Shown: positions 30,227-39,664 of the stretch, piece by piece
How the letters are laid out: the number at the start of each line of letters is the position of its first letter
How positions within the stretch are numbered: position 1 is the first letter of the stretch
NCBI RefSeq assembly: GCF_009763255.1
Contig: NZ_WSJB01000018.1
Location: 1 to 64,000 of the forward strand
DNA: 64,000 bases
Reading direction: 5' to 3'
Source of the DNA: Bordetella sp. 02P26C-1
GTDB taxonomy: Bacteria > Pseudomonadota > Gammaproteobacteria > Burkholderiales > Burkholderiaceae_B
Translations under genes and position numbers: made by a program
Notes under the pieces: model-generated
Database searches by the model: none
The model's input: only the letters and a program-made list of their open reading frames with translations
What the model was told of the DNA's origin: nothing

Positions 30227-32284
30227 ATGCAGAAAGCCCTGACCCTGTTTCCCATCACCGGTATGGCAAGCGCGCTCGTGTGTGCAAGCGCCGGCGCCGC
30301 GCATGCCGTTGGCGACTACCCGGTGTTTACGCAACACCCCATCGTGGTCACGAGCACGCCACCCAGCGCGCCGCTGATCTTCGTGACGGACCCAAAGCTT
30401 CCGCGGCAACCGTTGCCCGCCAGCGATGCCACCGACTACCTGAAAACCATTCCGGGGTTTTCGGCGGTGGGCAACGGGGGCACCAATAGCGACCCCGTGC
30501 TGCGCGGGCAATTCGGCTCGCGGCTGAACATACTGACCAATGGCACATCGCTGCACGGCGCATGCGGCGGTCGCATGGATCCGCCGACCTCGTACATCTC
30601 GCCCTCCAACTTCGATAAATTGATCGTGATCAAGGGTCCGCAGACCGTGTTGTGGGGGCCGGGCGCTTCGGCGGGCACGGTGCGGTTCGACCGGGATACT
30701 CCACACTTTACCGAGCCGGGATTTCGCTTCGACGGCAACGTGGTCGGCGGCTCGTACGGGCGCAATGATCAAGCCGCTGACTTGACGGTGGGCAACACAG
30801 GTTGGTACTCACGCGTCACCGCGAACCATTCGCACTCGCAAGACTACCGGGACGGCAGCGGCCGTACCGTGCCGTCGCGCTGGGACAAATGGGCAGCCGA
30901 TGTGACCCTGGGGCTCACGCCCGATTCCGATACGCGCTATGAATTGTCGGCCGGCGTCGGCAATGGCGAGGCACGCTACGCCTCGCGTGGCATGGACGGC
31001 ACCCGGTTCAAACGCGAGAGCGTGGGGCTGCGCCTGGAAAAACACCATATCGGCACGACGTTGAGCGCCATGGAATTGCAGGTCTATTACAACGACGCCG
31101 ACCACGTGATGGACAACTTCACCTTGCGCACGCCGCCCAAACACCACGGCGTGGCCATGGGCCATGCGTCTAACGTCAATCGCAGCACCTGGGGCGGCCG
31201 CTTCGCCACCACCTGGGCGCCCGCCAACGATATCAGTTTGACCACGGGCATCGATACCCAACGCAGCCGCCACCGGGGACGTCGCGGTACGCCGCAAAAT
31301 TCCTATGCGCAGCAACCCTGGCAGCGCAATGCGACCTTCACCGATACGGGTTTGTTCGGGGAAATGACCTGGCACCCGGCCCAGGCGCAACGTCTGATCG
31401 GCGGCGCTCGCGTGGACAGAGCGGAGGTCACCGACTGGCGCGGGACGAAATCGCCCTCGCCCACAAAGACGAATCCCACCGCGGGTCAGCGCCGCCGCGA
31501 TACCCTGCCCGCTGGGTTTCTGCGCTACGAGTACGATGCGGACTCCATCCCCGCGACCTGGTACGTGGGCGTAGGCCATGTCGAGCGCTTTCCGGATTAT
31601 TGGGAGCTCTTTCCCCCCGGACGGGGCCCGGGCGGTTCGATCAATGCTTTCCAGGGCGTCAAACCCGAAAAAACCACCCAGTTGGATTTCGGCGCGCAAT
31701 ATCGCACCAAAACGACGAACGCCTGGTTTTCCGCCTATGTGGGCAGGGTGCAGGACTACATTCTGTTCCGGTATCCCAAGGTCGGCATGATGGGCCCCAC
31801 ACAAGCGACCAATGTAGGCGCGCGGATTCTAGGCGGCGAACTTGGGCTGAGCCATGCCACGAGCCGGACCTGGACGACCTCGGCAACACTGGCCTATGCC
31901 TGGGCGCAGAACGCCGATACGGATAAGCCCTTGCCGCAGATCCCTCCACTGGAAGGCCGTCTGATGGCGAAATACGATGATGGGACCTGGACCGCGGGTT
32001 TTCTGTGGCGGCTCGTCGCCCCGCAACATCGCTACGCCGTGAACCAGGGCAATGCGGCGGGCAGAGACTGGGGCAAGAGCCCCGGCTTTGGCGTGCTGTC
32101 CATGAACGCAGGCTATGCGTTCAGCCGCAACGCGCAGCTAACGCTGGGTATCGATAACGTATTTAACAAGACCTATCGCGAGCCCTTGAACCGCGCGGGC
32201 AGCCCCGCATTCGGCTACACCGGCGATATCGGGTTCAACGAACCCGGCCGCACCGTATGGGCACGGCTGGGTGTGATGTACTAA
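30227..32284 (+). CDS. oprC: TonB-dependent copper receptor, OprC/NosA family
   Basis: 685 residues from the ATG at 30227 (MQKALTLFPITGMASAL); a longer frame from 30107 lacks sense before the signal peptide. The signal ends near AGAAHA (about residue 26). The plug domain has the subfamily signature GACGGRMDPPTSYISPSNFDKL, then VIKGPQTVLWGPGASAGTVRFDRD. The Cys/Met/His cluster in this segment binds copper in OprC. A 22-strand outer-membrane barrel follows and ends in NEPGRTVWARLGVMY with a terminal aromatic residue. It probably imports copper, for example for cuproenzymes. No nos or copper-chaperone gene is adjacent. The N-terminal TonB box is not obvious by eye. Confidence 0.9.
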   Translation: MQKALTLFPITGMASALVCASAGAAHAVGDYPVFTQHPIVVTSTPPSAPLIFVTDPKLPRQPLPASDATDYLKTIPGFSAVGNGGTNSDPVLRGQFGSRLNILTNGTSLHGACGGRMDPPTSYISPSNFDKLIVIKGPQTVLWGPGASAGTVRFDRDTPHFTEPGFRFDGNVVGGSYGRNDQAADLTVGNTGWYSRVTANHSHSQDYRDGSGRTVPSRWDKWAADVTLGLTPDSDTRYELSAGVGNGEARYASRGMDGTRFKRESVGLRLEKHHIGTTLSAMELQVYYNDADHVMDNFTLRTPPKHHGVAMGHASNVNRSTWGGRFATTWAPANDISLTTGIDTQRSRHRGRRGTPQNSYAQQPWQRNATFTDTGLFGEMTWHPAQAQRLIGGARVDRAEVTDWRGTKSPSPTKTNPTAGQRRRDTLPAGFLRYEYDADSIPATWYVGVGHVERFPDYWELFPPGRGPGGSINAFQGVKPEKTTQLDFGAQYRTKTTNAWFSAYVGRVQDYILFRYPKVGMMGPTQATNVGARILGGELGLSHATSRTWTTSATLAYAWAQNADTDKPLPQIPPLEGRLMAKYDDGTWTAGFLWRLVAPQHRYAVNQGNAAGRDWGKSPGFGVLSMNAGYAFSRNAQLTLGIDNVFNKTYREPLNRAGSPAFGYTGDIGFNEPGRTVWARLGVMY

Positions 32285-32310
32285 CCGAGGTCGCCTGGAC
32301 CAGAGTGTCG

Positions 32311-32348
32311 CCTGGCCGGTCACGTCGTACTCGGCATGACCGGCCAGG
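32311..32348. terminator. Bidirectional hairpin between convergent oprC and aapP
   Basis: CCTGGCCGGTCA at 32311-32322 and TGACCGGCCAGG at 32337-32348 form a perfect 12-base-pair stem with a 14-base loop, exactly between the two convergent stop codons. There is no T-run on either side, so it may act with Rho or as a shared 3'-end stabiliser. Confidence 0.6.
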
Positions 32349-32349
32349 G

Positions 32350-33090
32350 TCAATGCAAGATCTGGCTCAGGAACAGTTTCGTGCGTTCGTTCTGCGGATT
32401 ATCGAAGAACGCATCGGGACTGTTCTGCTCGATGATTTCCCCGCGATCCATAAAGATCACACGGTCGGCGACCTTGCGCGCAAATGTCATTTCGTGCGTG
32501 ACGCACAGCATGGTCATCCCACTTTCCTGAGCCAGCGTAACCATCACGTCCAACACTTCTTTCACCATTTCCGGATCCAGCGCGGACGTGGGCTCATCGA
32601 ACAACATAATTTTCGGGCTCATGCACAGCGATCGCGCGATCGCCACGCGCTGCTGCTGACCACCGGAAAGTTGGCCGGGATATTTATTGGCCTGCTCCGG
32701 AATGCGGACGCGTTCGAGATACTTCATCGCCGTGGCCTCGGCCTCGGCGCGCGACTTTTTCAGCACCCACGTCGGTCCGAGGGTGAGGTTCTCCAGCACA
32801 GTCAGATGCGGGAATAGGTTGAAGTGCTGAAACACCATGCCCACATCGCGGCGGATGGCTTCGATCTGCTTCAGATCGTTGGTCAGCTCCGTACCGTCCA
32901 CGATGATCTGGCCTTGCTGGTGTTCTTCCAGGCGGTTGATACAGCGGATCATGGTGGACTTACCCGAACCCGACGGTCCGCACACCACGATGCGCTCACC
33001 CGGCGCGACATCCAGATTGATATTGCGCAGTACGTGGAATTGCCCGTACCACTTGTTGACATTCTGCATGCGGATGATGGCATCACTCAT
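32350..33090 (-). CDS. aapP: General amino-acid ABC transporter ATPase, AapP/GltL type
   Basis: 246 residues from the ATG at 33090 ([23 protein letters not shown]), with GGGAG 8 bases upstream; the open frame continues a further 20 codons without homology. It is the ATPase of a polar amino-acid uptake (PAAT) importer. Walker A is [14 protein letters not shown] (about 40-53). Then come [17 protein letters not shown], the signature [15 protein letters not shown], Walker [16 protein letters not shown] and the switch His in [16 protein letters not shown]. It is the last gene of aapJQMP. Confidence 0.95.
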   Translation of the reverse strand: MSDAIIRMQNVNKWYGQFHVLRNINLDVAPGERIVVCGPSGSGKSTMIRCINRLEEHQQGQIIVDGTELTNDLKQIEAIRRDVGMVFQHFNLFPHLTVLENLTLGPTWVLKKSRAEAEATAMKYLERVRIPEQANKYPGQLSGGQQQRVAIARSLCMSPKIMLFDEPTSALDPEMVKEVLDVMVTLAQESGMTMLCVTHEMTFARKVADRVIFMDRGEIIEQNSPDAFFDNPQNERTKLFLSQILH

Positions 33091-33150
33091 GCTGTTACTC
33101 CCAAAAGGTGCGCCTGCCCGGCCGCGCATAGCGATGCCGGGCCACGGCAA

Positions 33151-34251
33151 CTATCGTTTCTGTCCGGCCGCGAGGCGTTTTTCGAGTCGCTGACTGTATT
33201 GCGACATCGAGAAGCAGAAGACGAAATAAATCAGTGAAATGAAGATATAGGCCTCGATGCCAAAGCCGCGCCAGGCCGCGTCCGACAATGCCGCCTTGGC
33301 TGCCAGCGTCAGATCGAAAATACCGATGATGACCACCAGCGACGTGTCCTTGAACAGCGCGATGAAGATACTGACCAGCGGCGGAATCACGATGCGCAGG
33401 GCCTGCGGCAAGATAATCTTGCGCATCTGCTGCCAATAGGTCAGGCCCAGCGAATCGGCGCCTTCGTATTGCCCCTTCGGGATCGCCTGCAAGCCCCCGC
33501 GCACGGTCTCGGCGATATAGGCCGCCGCGAACATGATGATCGCGATCTGCGCGCGCAGCAGTTTATCGATGGAAAAACCCTCGGGCAAAAACAGCGGCAG
33601 CATCACCGACGACATGAACAGCAAGCTGATCAAGGGCACACCGCGAATCAGCTCGATATACACGACGCACAGGGCTTTGATCGCAGGCAGCTTGGATTTG
33701 CGTCCCAACGCCAGCAACACGCCCAGCGGAAACGCAAAGGCAATGCCAAAGGTCGACAGAATCAGCGTAAGCGGCAGACCGCCCCACAACGAGTTCTCGA
33801 CATAGGTCAGGCCAAACACCCCGCCCCACATCAGAATCGCGACGGCCGTGAGCCCCACCACCCAGATCAGGGCCAGACGCGCATTCCAGAAACGGCGCAT
33901 GCCGCTGCAGATAATGACCGCGATCAAAATGATCGAGGCAATCAAGGGCCGCCATTGCTCGTCATACGGATACGTGCCGAACAAAATCAGGCGATGTTTC
34001 TCGACGATAAAGGCCCAGCACGCACCCGCAGCCTTGCGGCATTCCTGCGCCGTCGGCGAGGTAAAGTCGGCTTGCAGGAATGCCCAGTCGACGAGCGCGG
34101 GCACCGCCAGAAACAGTATCCAGGCCGTCAGCACGGTGCCCAGAATGCTTAGCGGCGAAGAGAACAGTCGCTCTTTGAACCAGTGCCAGACGCCGACTTG
34201 ATTCGAAGGCGGCGGTAGTCCTTCGCTGGGGATAGGCGTAGTCGTACTCAT
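33151..34251 (-). CDS. aapM: General amino-acid ABC permease, AapM type
   Basis: 366 residues, one of two permeases of the PAAT importer. AapM/AapQ are longer than most PAAT permeases because of extra N-terminal helices, which is seen here (about 130 residues before the core). The core has the inner-membrane component motif GLTYVENSLWGGLPLTLILSTFG and the coupling EAA loop ADSLGLTYWQQMRKIILPQALRIVIPPLVS (about residues 270-300). The C-terminus ends in a basic tail. The gene starts 1 base after the aapQ stop. It pairs with AapQ to form the channel. Confidence 0.94.
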   Translation of the reverse strand: MSTTTPIPSEGLPPPSNQVGVWHWFKERLFSSPLSILGTVLTAWILFLAVPALVDWAFLQADFTSPTAQECRKAAGACWAFIVEKHRLILFGTYPYDEQWRPLIASIILIAVIICSGMRRFWNARLALIWVVGLTAVAILMWGGVFGLTYVENSLWGGLPLTLILSTFGIAFAFPLGVLLALGRKSKLPAIKALCVVYIELIRGVPLISLLFMSSVMLPLFLPEGFSIDKLLRAQIAIIMFAAAYIAETVRGGLQAIPKGQYEGADSLGLTYWQQMRKIILPQALRIVIPPLVSIFIALFKDTSLVVIIGIFDLTLAAKAALSDAAWRGFGIEAYIFISLIYFVFCFSMSQYSQRLEKRLAAGQKR

Positions 34252-34252
34252 A

Positions 34253-35443
34253 TCAACGCTCCACCAGCGCGATGCGCTTGTTGTACCAGTTCATGAAAAT
34301 CGAGATCGACAAGCTGACCGTCAGGTAAGCCGCCATGATGATCAAGATCCCTTCGATCGCCTGACCGGTCTGGTTCATCATGGTGTTGACCACCGAGACG
34401 ATATCGGGATAGCCGATCGCCACCGCCAAGGAACTGTTCTTGGTCAGGTTCAAATACTGACTGGTCATCGGCGGGATGATGACGCGCAAGGCTTGCGGCA
34501 AAATCACCAGACGCAGCACGCGCGCGCGGCTTAATCCCAGGGAACCCGCGGCCTCCCATTGACCGCTATTGACCGCCTGGATACCCGAACGCACGACTTC
34601 CGCGATAAAGGCAGCCGTATAGATCACCAGCCCGGCCAGCAACGCAGCGAACTCCGGCGAGACGGTGATACCGCCCTGGAAGTTAAAGCCCTTGAGCTGC
34701 GGCACGTCCAGCGCCAGCGAAGCGCCGCTAAACACCCAGCCCAGAACCGGCAGCAGGATAAAGAGCCCCACCGCGACACGTCCTAACGGAAAGATCTGCC
34801 CGGTCGCTTCCTGTCGTTTCTTGCCCCAGTGCGCGACCAGGATGGTGGCAATCACGGCAAGCACCAGTCCGCCCAGAATCCAATCCATCGAATTGCCTTC
34901 CAGACCGGGTATTTTCAGGCCACGGTTGGAGATGAACACCCCAGGCAGCGGGTGATACGCCTGACGCGGCCCCGGCATGTTCTCGGTGATCAGCGCATAC
35001 CAGAAGAAAAGCTGCAACAGCAACGGCACATTGCGCATCACCTCGACATAGATCGAGCAGACCTTGGCGACCAGCCAGTTCTTGGACAAGCGTCCAATGC
35101 CTATCAGCGTGCCCAGAATCGTAGCGAGGATGATGCCGAGCGCCGCCACGCGCAGCGTGTTCGTGATCCCAACCAGGATGGCGCGGCCATAGGTATCTGC
35201 CGGACTATAGGCAATGAGCGATTCACCAATGGCGAACCCCGCCTCGCGGTCCAGAAATCCAAAACCCGTGGAGATATTACGTACCTGCAGGTTATGCAGA
35301 GTGTTGGATACCAGGAACCACACCGCCCATCCAACCAGAGCCAGCGCGACAACCTGATAGACCACGGCGCGCACGCCGGGATCGTTCCAGTTCAGGCGGC
35401 GCCGAGGCGCGCCGACTGGAGCTTTCGAATCGTTTGTCGTCAT
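34253..35443 (-). CDS. aapQ: General amino-acid ABC permease, AapQ type
   Basis: 396 residues, the partner permease of AapM. It has a long N-terminal region with a periplasmic loop (NTLHNLQVRNISTGFGFLDREAGFAIGESLI, about residues 48-78) that is characteristic of AapQ/BztB-type permeases. The usual LRVAALGIILATILGTLIGIGRLS then follows, with the coupling loop AAGSLGLSRARVLRLVILPQALRVIIPPM near residue 315. The start is 131 bases after the aapJ stop, a gap that contains a hairpin (35537-35562), so permease expression may be lower than that of the binding protein. Confidence 0.94.
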   Translation of the reverse strand: MTTNDSKAPVGAPRRRLNWNDPGVRAVVYQVVALALVGWAVWFLVSNTLHNLQVRNISTGFGFLDREAGFAIGESLIAYSPADTYGRAILVGITNTLRVAALGIILATILGTLIGIGRLSKNWLVAKVCSIYVEVMRNVPLLLQLFFWYALITENMPGPRQAYHPLPGVFISNRGLKIPGLEGNSMDWILGGLVLAVIATILVAHWGKKRQEATGQIFPLGRVAVGLFILLPVLGWVFSGASLALDVPQLKGFNFQGGITVSPEFAALLAGLVIYTAAFIAEVVRSGIQAVNSGQWEAAGSLGLSRARVLRLVILPQALRVIIPPMTSQYLNLTKNSSLAVAIGYPDIVSVVNTMMNQTGQAIEGILIIMAAYLTVSLSISIFMNWYNKRIALVER

Positions 35444-35536
35444 GAAAAGCTTCTACAGAAGTCAAAACAGGAATGGCCCGGGCAGTGCCGCAAGGCCACC
35501 TCACTCCTGCCGCCCGCATTGCGCGGGGGGAATAAA

Positions 35537-35562
35537 GACAGGACGGGCTGACCCGTCCCGTC
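35537..35562 (-). terminator. aapJ: Intercistronic hairpin between aapJ and aapQ
   Basis: On the minus strand, just after the aapJ stop, an 11-position stem with one mismatch (GACAGGACGGG at 35537-35547 with CCCGTCCCGTC at 35552-35562, 4-base loop) is followed directly by TTTATT. It resembles a leaky rho-independent terminator. In aap/glt-type operons such a site would leave most transcripts ending after the binding-protein gene. The downstream genes remain in the same orientation. Confidence 0.65.
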
Positions 35563-35574
35563 AGGCAGCAACGC

Positions 35575-36591
35575 TTAGCGGATGGGCCAGCCGTACATCA
35601 GGCCGCCATCCTTATAGCTGGCGTTCAGGCCGCGTTCGAGCTTCATGGGGCTGTCCTTGCCCAGGGTGCGCTCAAAGCTTTCACCGTAGTTACCGACTTG
35701 CTTGATGATGTTGTAGCCCCACTTGTCATCCACGCCCAGGTTCTTGCCCATGCCCGGGGTCACTCCCAGGATGCGCTGCACGTTGGGATTGGGGCTCTTG
35801 GTCATTTCGTCGACGTTCTTCGAGGTAATGCCGTATTCCTCGGCCTCGATCATCGCGTTCAGTGCCCAGCGAACCACGTTGAACCACTGCTCGTCACCTT
35901 GGCGCACCATCGGGCCCAGCGGCTCTTTAGAGAAGTCCTCCGGCAGAATGATGTAGTTGTCCGGATTTTCCAGCGTCGTACGGCTGGAGGCGAGCTGCGA
36001 TTTATCGGTCGTGAACGCGTCGCAACGGCCAGCCGAGAACGCACGGATGATTTCGTCGTACTTGTCGATCACGACCGGTTTGAATTCGATCTTCTCGCCA
36101 CGGAACCAGTCGGCGAGGTTGAGTTCGGTGGTGGTGCCGGGCTGCACGCAGATGGTTGCGCCGTCGAGTTCTTTCGCGCTCTTGACGCCCAGATCCTTGT
36201 TAACCATGATGCCCTGGCTGTCGTAGTAATTCACGCCAGTGCCGATCAGACCCAAGGTGGTGTCACGCGTCAGCGTCTGCGTGGTGTTACGCGTCAGCAC
36301 ATCGACTTCACCAGACTGCAGCGCGGTAAAGCGTTGCTGGGTATTGAGCGGCGTGACTTTGAACTTGGTCGCGTCGTTGAACATGGCGGCGGCAACCGCA
36401 CGGCACATGTCGACGTCGATCCCTTGCCATTGGCCCTTGCTGTCGGCCATGGAAAACCCGGAAATCCCGGTGGATACGCCGCATTGGACGAACCCTTTTT
36501 TCTTGACGCTATCGAATGTAGCGCCCGCATGAGCTGTTGCTGCAGTGGCAAATAATGCAGTGGCCACTGCGGCTAGTTTCAGTGCTTTCAT
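35575..36591 (-). CDS. aapJ: General amino-acid ABC transporter periplasmic binding protein, AapJ type
   Basis: 338 residues. Signal peptide MKALKLAAVATALFATAATAHA (cleavage about residue 22). The mature protein opens GATFDSVKKKGFVQCGVSTGISGFSMAD, followed by WQGIDVDMCRAVAAAMFND, CVQPGTTTELNLADWF and the conserved TKSPNPNVQRILGV near residue 275. All of these are typical of the AapJ/BztA subgroup. It binds a broad range of L-amino acids (known for rhizobial Aap). It is the first gene of the operon aapJ-aapQ-aapM-aapP, and its 5' region is divergent from ftsE. Confidence 0.95.
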   Translation of the reverse strand: MKALKLAAVATALFATAATAHAGATFDSVKKKGFVQCGVSTGISGFSMADSKGQWQGIDVDMCRAVAAAMFNDATKFKVTPLNTQQRFTALQSGEVDVLTRNTTQTLTRDTTLGLIGTGVNYYDSQGIMVNKDLGVKSAKELDGATICVQPGTTTELNLADWFRGEKIEFKPVVIDKYDEIIRAFSAGRCDAFTTDKSQLASSRTTLENPDNYIILPEDFSKEPLGPMVRQGDEQWFNVVRWALNAMIEAEEYGITSKNVDEMTKSPNPNVQRILGVTPGMGKNLGVDDKWGYNIIKQVGNYGESFERTLGKDSPMKLERGLNASYKDGGLMYGWPIR

Positions 36592-36798
36592 CTGGATCTC
36601 CTGTATGGAACAACGCCCGAGTGCTGCAATTTTGCAACTCTAAGCATCGCCGGGATGGTAGCGGCTGCCGATATTCGGGGACATGGGGGAAATCCCTTGA
36701 CAAGTTCCGTCAAAATAGGGGACAGAAAAAATATGCAACAGTCCCGTAAGAGGATTGAGACACACGGTACTATTGCGCTTACATCCTCTATTGCCGTC

Positions 36799-37467
36799 AT
36801 GATCGAATTCCAGCACGTCTTCAAATCATATGGGCGCGGCCGCAATATCCTGGCCGACATCAATTTCCGCGTGACCGCCGGCGAATTCATTTTTGTGTCT
36901 GGCGCATCCGGCGCGGGGAAGTCCACCCTGCTCAAGCTGATAGGCGGTCTCGAGCCCGCCAGTCGCGGCTCGATCCAGGTCAACGGGCAGCGTCTGGATA
37001 AGCTATCCGCGCATGCCCGCCCTTATCTGCGACGGGCGGTAGGGGTAATTCTGCAAGACACCCATTTGCTCTACGATCGCAGCGCGCTGCAAAACGTCAT
37101 GCTGCCGCTGGCTGTCACCGGTCAATCAAGCGGGCAGGCCAGCGCACGCGCGCGCGCCGCGCTCGATAAGGTCGGCCTGGCGGGCAAGGAGGACATGAAC
37201 CCGATCGAGTTGTCGGGCGGCGAACAGCAGCGTCTGGCCATTGCCCGAGCCATTGTGAATCGCCCGGCGATTCTGATCGCGGACGAGCCCACCGCAAACC
37301 TGGACCTGGACACGGCACGGCGCATCATGAATGTGTTTCGCGACTTCAACCGGGTGGGCGTGACGACCCTGATCGCCTCGCATGATCAGGCCCTCATGGC
37401 GCAGTACGCCACGCGCACCCTGCGGCTCGAACCGGGCAAATTTTTCGATACGGGAGCACTCGCATGA
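36799..37467 (+). CDS. ftsE: Cell division ATP-binding protein FtsE
   Basis: 222 residues from the ATG at 36799 (MIEFQHVFKSYGRGRNIL). A longer frame from 36655 exists but the added 48 codons look like leader, not protein. FtsE is the ATPase of the FtsEX complex that couples division to septal cell-wall hydrolysis. Walker A is SGASGAGKSTLLKLIGG (about 34-50), the Q-loop is VGVILQDTHLLYDRSALQNV, the signature is LSGGEQQRLAIARAIVNRP and Walker B is ILIADEPTANLD. It overlaps ftsX by 4 bases. Confidence 0.95.
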   Translation: MIEFQHVFKSYGRGRNILADINFRVTAGEFIFVSGASGAGKSTLLKLIGGLEPASRGSIQVNGQRLDKLSAHARPYLRRAVGVILQDTHLLYDRSALQNVMLPLAVTGQSSGQASARARAALDKVGLAGKEDMNPIELSGGEQQRLAIARAIVNRPAILIADEPTANLDLDTARRIMNVFRDFNRVGVTTLIASHDQALMAQYATRTLRLEPGKFFDTGALA

Positions 37468-38372
37468 AGTCCTGGTTGCGACTGCATCGTTATGCGCTGA
37501 TGGTCACGCTGCGGCGTCTGGCGGCGCAGCCGTTTTCGTCTTTGGCGAACCTGGTGGTGATGGCGCTGGCGCTGGCCTTGCCGCTATTGGGCGCTGCGAT
37601 TCTGGTCTCGGCGCAGCCTCTGGCGCGTGAGTTATCGGTGACGCCTGAAGTCACGATTTATCTCACCACCACGGCCCCAGAGGGCGCCGCCACCGGCATT
37701 GCGCAGCGCATACGCGCCGAGCATGCAGAGCAGGTCCAGTCAGTGCGCGTCATTCCGCGCGACGAGGCGCTCGCCTCCTTGCGTAATGATCCTACCTGGG
37801 ATCAGGCGTTGGCGGTTTTGCCTGGAAACCCCTTGCCGGACGCGGTGGTCGCCACCCTGACCGAGGGCGAGCGACTGGCCGAACGCGCCGATCAGCTCGC
37901 GCAAACTTGGGGTTCGTGGGAACATGTTGACATGGTGCAACTCGATAGCGCCTGGGTACAGCGGCTGGAGGCAATTCTGCGTTTTGCCCGCGTGGGGCTG
38001 ATGTTCCTGGCGGCCTGCGTGGCGGCGGTGGTGCTGGCGGCGGTGTTCAATACCGTGCGCATGCAGGCGATGCTGCAGCGCGAAGAGATCGCCGTGGCCC
38101 GGTTGGTGGGGGCCACGGAATCGTTTGTGCGCAGGCCCTTTCTCTATCTGGGTGCGCTCTCTGGCGCCGTGGCCGCGTTGCTCGCCATTGGCGCTGCCGC
38201 ACTGGCGCTGTCACCGCTGAATAACGCCCTGCAAGGGCTTGCGCGCAGCTATGGTGCCAGTTTCTCGCTGCATCTTCCCAGCTTGTCCGTTCTGGCGGTA
38301 GCAGTGGTGGGCACGGGCGTATTAGGCGCGTTGGCGGCGCGCTGGTCGGTGACGCGCAATACGCGTTTTTAA
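37464..38372 (+). CDS. ftsX: Cell division permease-like protein FtsX
   Basis: 302 residues, inner membrane. An N-terminal cytoplasmic segment is followed by TM1 (SLANLVVMALALALPLLGAAILV, about 27-49). A periplasmic domain (about 55-170) includes the FtsX-type start TPEVTIYLTTTAPEGAA. The last three helices begin at about residues 175, 220 and 270. The periplasmic loop is where an amidase activator such as EnvC would bind. It is translationally coupled to ftsE (ATGA). Length and layout are normal. Confidence 0.94.
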   Translation: MKSWLRLHRYALMVTLRRLAAQPFSSLANLVVMALALALPLLGAAILVSAQPLARELSVTPEVTIYLTTTAPEGAATGIAQRIRAEHAEQVQSVRVIPRDEALASLRNDPTWDQALAVLPGNPLPDAVVATLTEGERLAERADQLAQTWGSWEHVDMVQLDSAWVQRLEAILRFARVGLMFLAACVAAVVLAAVFNTVRMQAMLQREEIAVARLVGATESFVRRPFLYLGALSGAVAALLAIGAAALALSPLNNALQGLARSYGASFSLHLPSLSVLAVAVVGTGVLGALAARWSVTRNTRF

Positions 38373-38559
38373 CGGGGACGGTTCAATGGCGCCCGCCGCG
38401 GTGCGCCCCGATACGGAGCTCCTTCGGATCTGCGTGTTACATATATTAGTAACGGCTGCTTACGAAATGTGCAAGCGCTTGACTGGCGCGCGCGCCATTT
38501 CGACCTGTCGCTCACCGGTCTCCAAGCCGAGCGGTCTTCCAATGCGATAATCGCCGGCT

Positions 38560-39618
38560 ATGGATTTCGCCCCCCGCATCGTCGCCTGGCAAGCCCGGCA
38601 TGGACGCCATGGCCTGCCCTGGCAACACACGCAAGACCCCTATCGGATCTGGCTTTCCGAAGTCATGCTGCAGCAGACGCAGGTCTCAACGGTCATCCCG
38701 TACTACCTGCGCTTTCTTGAACGGTTCCCCGACGTCGCCGCCCTGGCCGCCGCCTCACAAGAAGAGGTCATGCCGTACTGGGCCGGACTCGGCTACTACG
38801 CCCGGGCGCGCAACCTGCATCGCTGCGCGCAAACCATCATGAGCGACTGGAACGGGCGTTTTCCCCCGACCGCCGAACAGATTGCCACCCTGCCCGGCAT
38901 CGGCCGGTCCACGGCGGCGGCGATTGCCGCCTTTGCCTATGGCGAGCGCTCGCCCATCATGGACGGCAACGTCAAACGCGTATTCACCCGACATTTCGGT
39001 GTCGAGGGCGACCCGTCGCGCCGGGAAGTCGAGCAACGGCTGTGGGCGCTGGCAGAGGCGCAAGTCGCCGACGCCCCGGACCTGAACATGGCCGCCTATA
39101 CACAAGGCTTGATGGATCTGGGCGCCACGGTCTGTACGCGGGGCAAGCCGGACTGTGCACGCTGCCCGGTGATGCAAACCTGTATCGCCTATTGCGACGG
39201 ACGGCAGGCGGAATTGCCCACGCCCAAGGCGCGCAAGACGATCCCCGAACGCCAGACGGCGATGCTGGTCCTTCAACACGAAGGCGCCATCCTGCTGCAA
39301 CAACGCCCCTCGCCAGGGATTTGGGGCGGCCTGTGGAGTTTGCCGGAATTCGATGCGGCGAGTGATCCAACGCAAGCCGCACGCCGCCTGGGGTGGGAAC
39401 CGACACAGCGTTATGAACTGGCTGCGTTTGCCCACACCTTTACGCATTACCGCCTGCATATCAAACCCTGGTATGTGCCGGTACGCGCCGCCCCCACGCC
39501 AGGCGAACCAGGCGCGCCGCATCAATGGGTAAACCTTGCGCAGCTATCATCCTTGGCGCTGCCGGCGCCAATTCGCAAACTGCTTTTAGGCCTGCTCGAA
39601 GCCGGCCTGCCCGAATAG
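38560..39618 (+). CDS. mutY: Adenine DNA glycosylase MutY
   Basis: 352 residues. MutY removes adenine mispaired with 8-oxoguanine in base excision repair. The catalytic Glu34 is in [10 protein letters not shown] and Asp135 in [10 protein letters not shown]. The helix-hairpin-helix is [18 protein letters not shown] (about 108-125). Four Cys of the iron-sulphur cluster lie at 192, 199, 202 and 208 (C-x6-C-x2-C-x5-C). The C-terminal Nudix-like domain that recognises 8-oxoG starts near residue 230 ([34 protein letters not shown]). All key residues are present. It complements the MutT-type Nudix domain at 7.5 kb. The 187-base gap upstream is AT-rich around 38439-38455 and may hold the promoter. 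Confidence 0.97.
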   Translation: MDFAPRIVAWQARHGRHGLPWQHTQDPYRIWLSEVMLQQTQVSTVIPYYLRFLERFPDVAALAAASQEEVMPYWAGLGYYARARNLHRCAQTIMSDWNGRFPPTAEQIATLPGIGRSTAAAIAAFAYGERSPIMDGNVKRVFTRHFGVEGDPSRREVEQRLWALAEAQVADAPDLNMAAYTQGLMDLGATVCTRGKPDCARCPVMQTCIAYCDGRQAELPTPKARKTIPERQTAMLVLQHEGAILLQQRPSPGIWGGLWSLPEFDAASDPTQAARRLGWEPTQRYELAAFAHTFTHYRLHIKPWYVPVRAAPTPGEPGAPHQWVNLAQLSSLALPAPIRKLLLGLLEAGLPE

Positions 39619-39664
39619 AAACCCTTTCACGCTGACTGATCGATCGAAGACGGAGACACTGCCA

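Noticed and set aside
36697..36725. Possible sigma-70 promoter for ftsE starting with TTGACA at 36697
   Set aside because: The -35 match is perfect but no -10 lies at 16-18 bases; the best A/T-rich sequence is at the wrong spacing.
36655..36798. N-terminal extension of ftsE by 48 codons
   Set aside because: Known FtsE starts at the MIEF-like motif; the extra part is leader sequence with no similarity.
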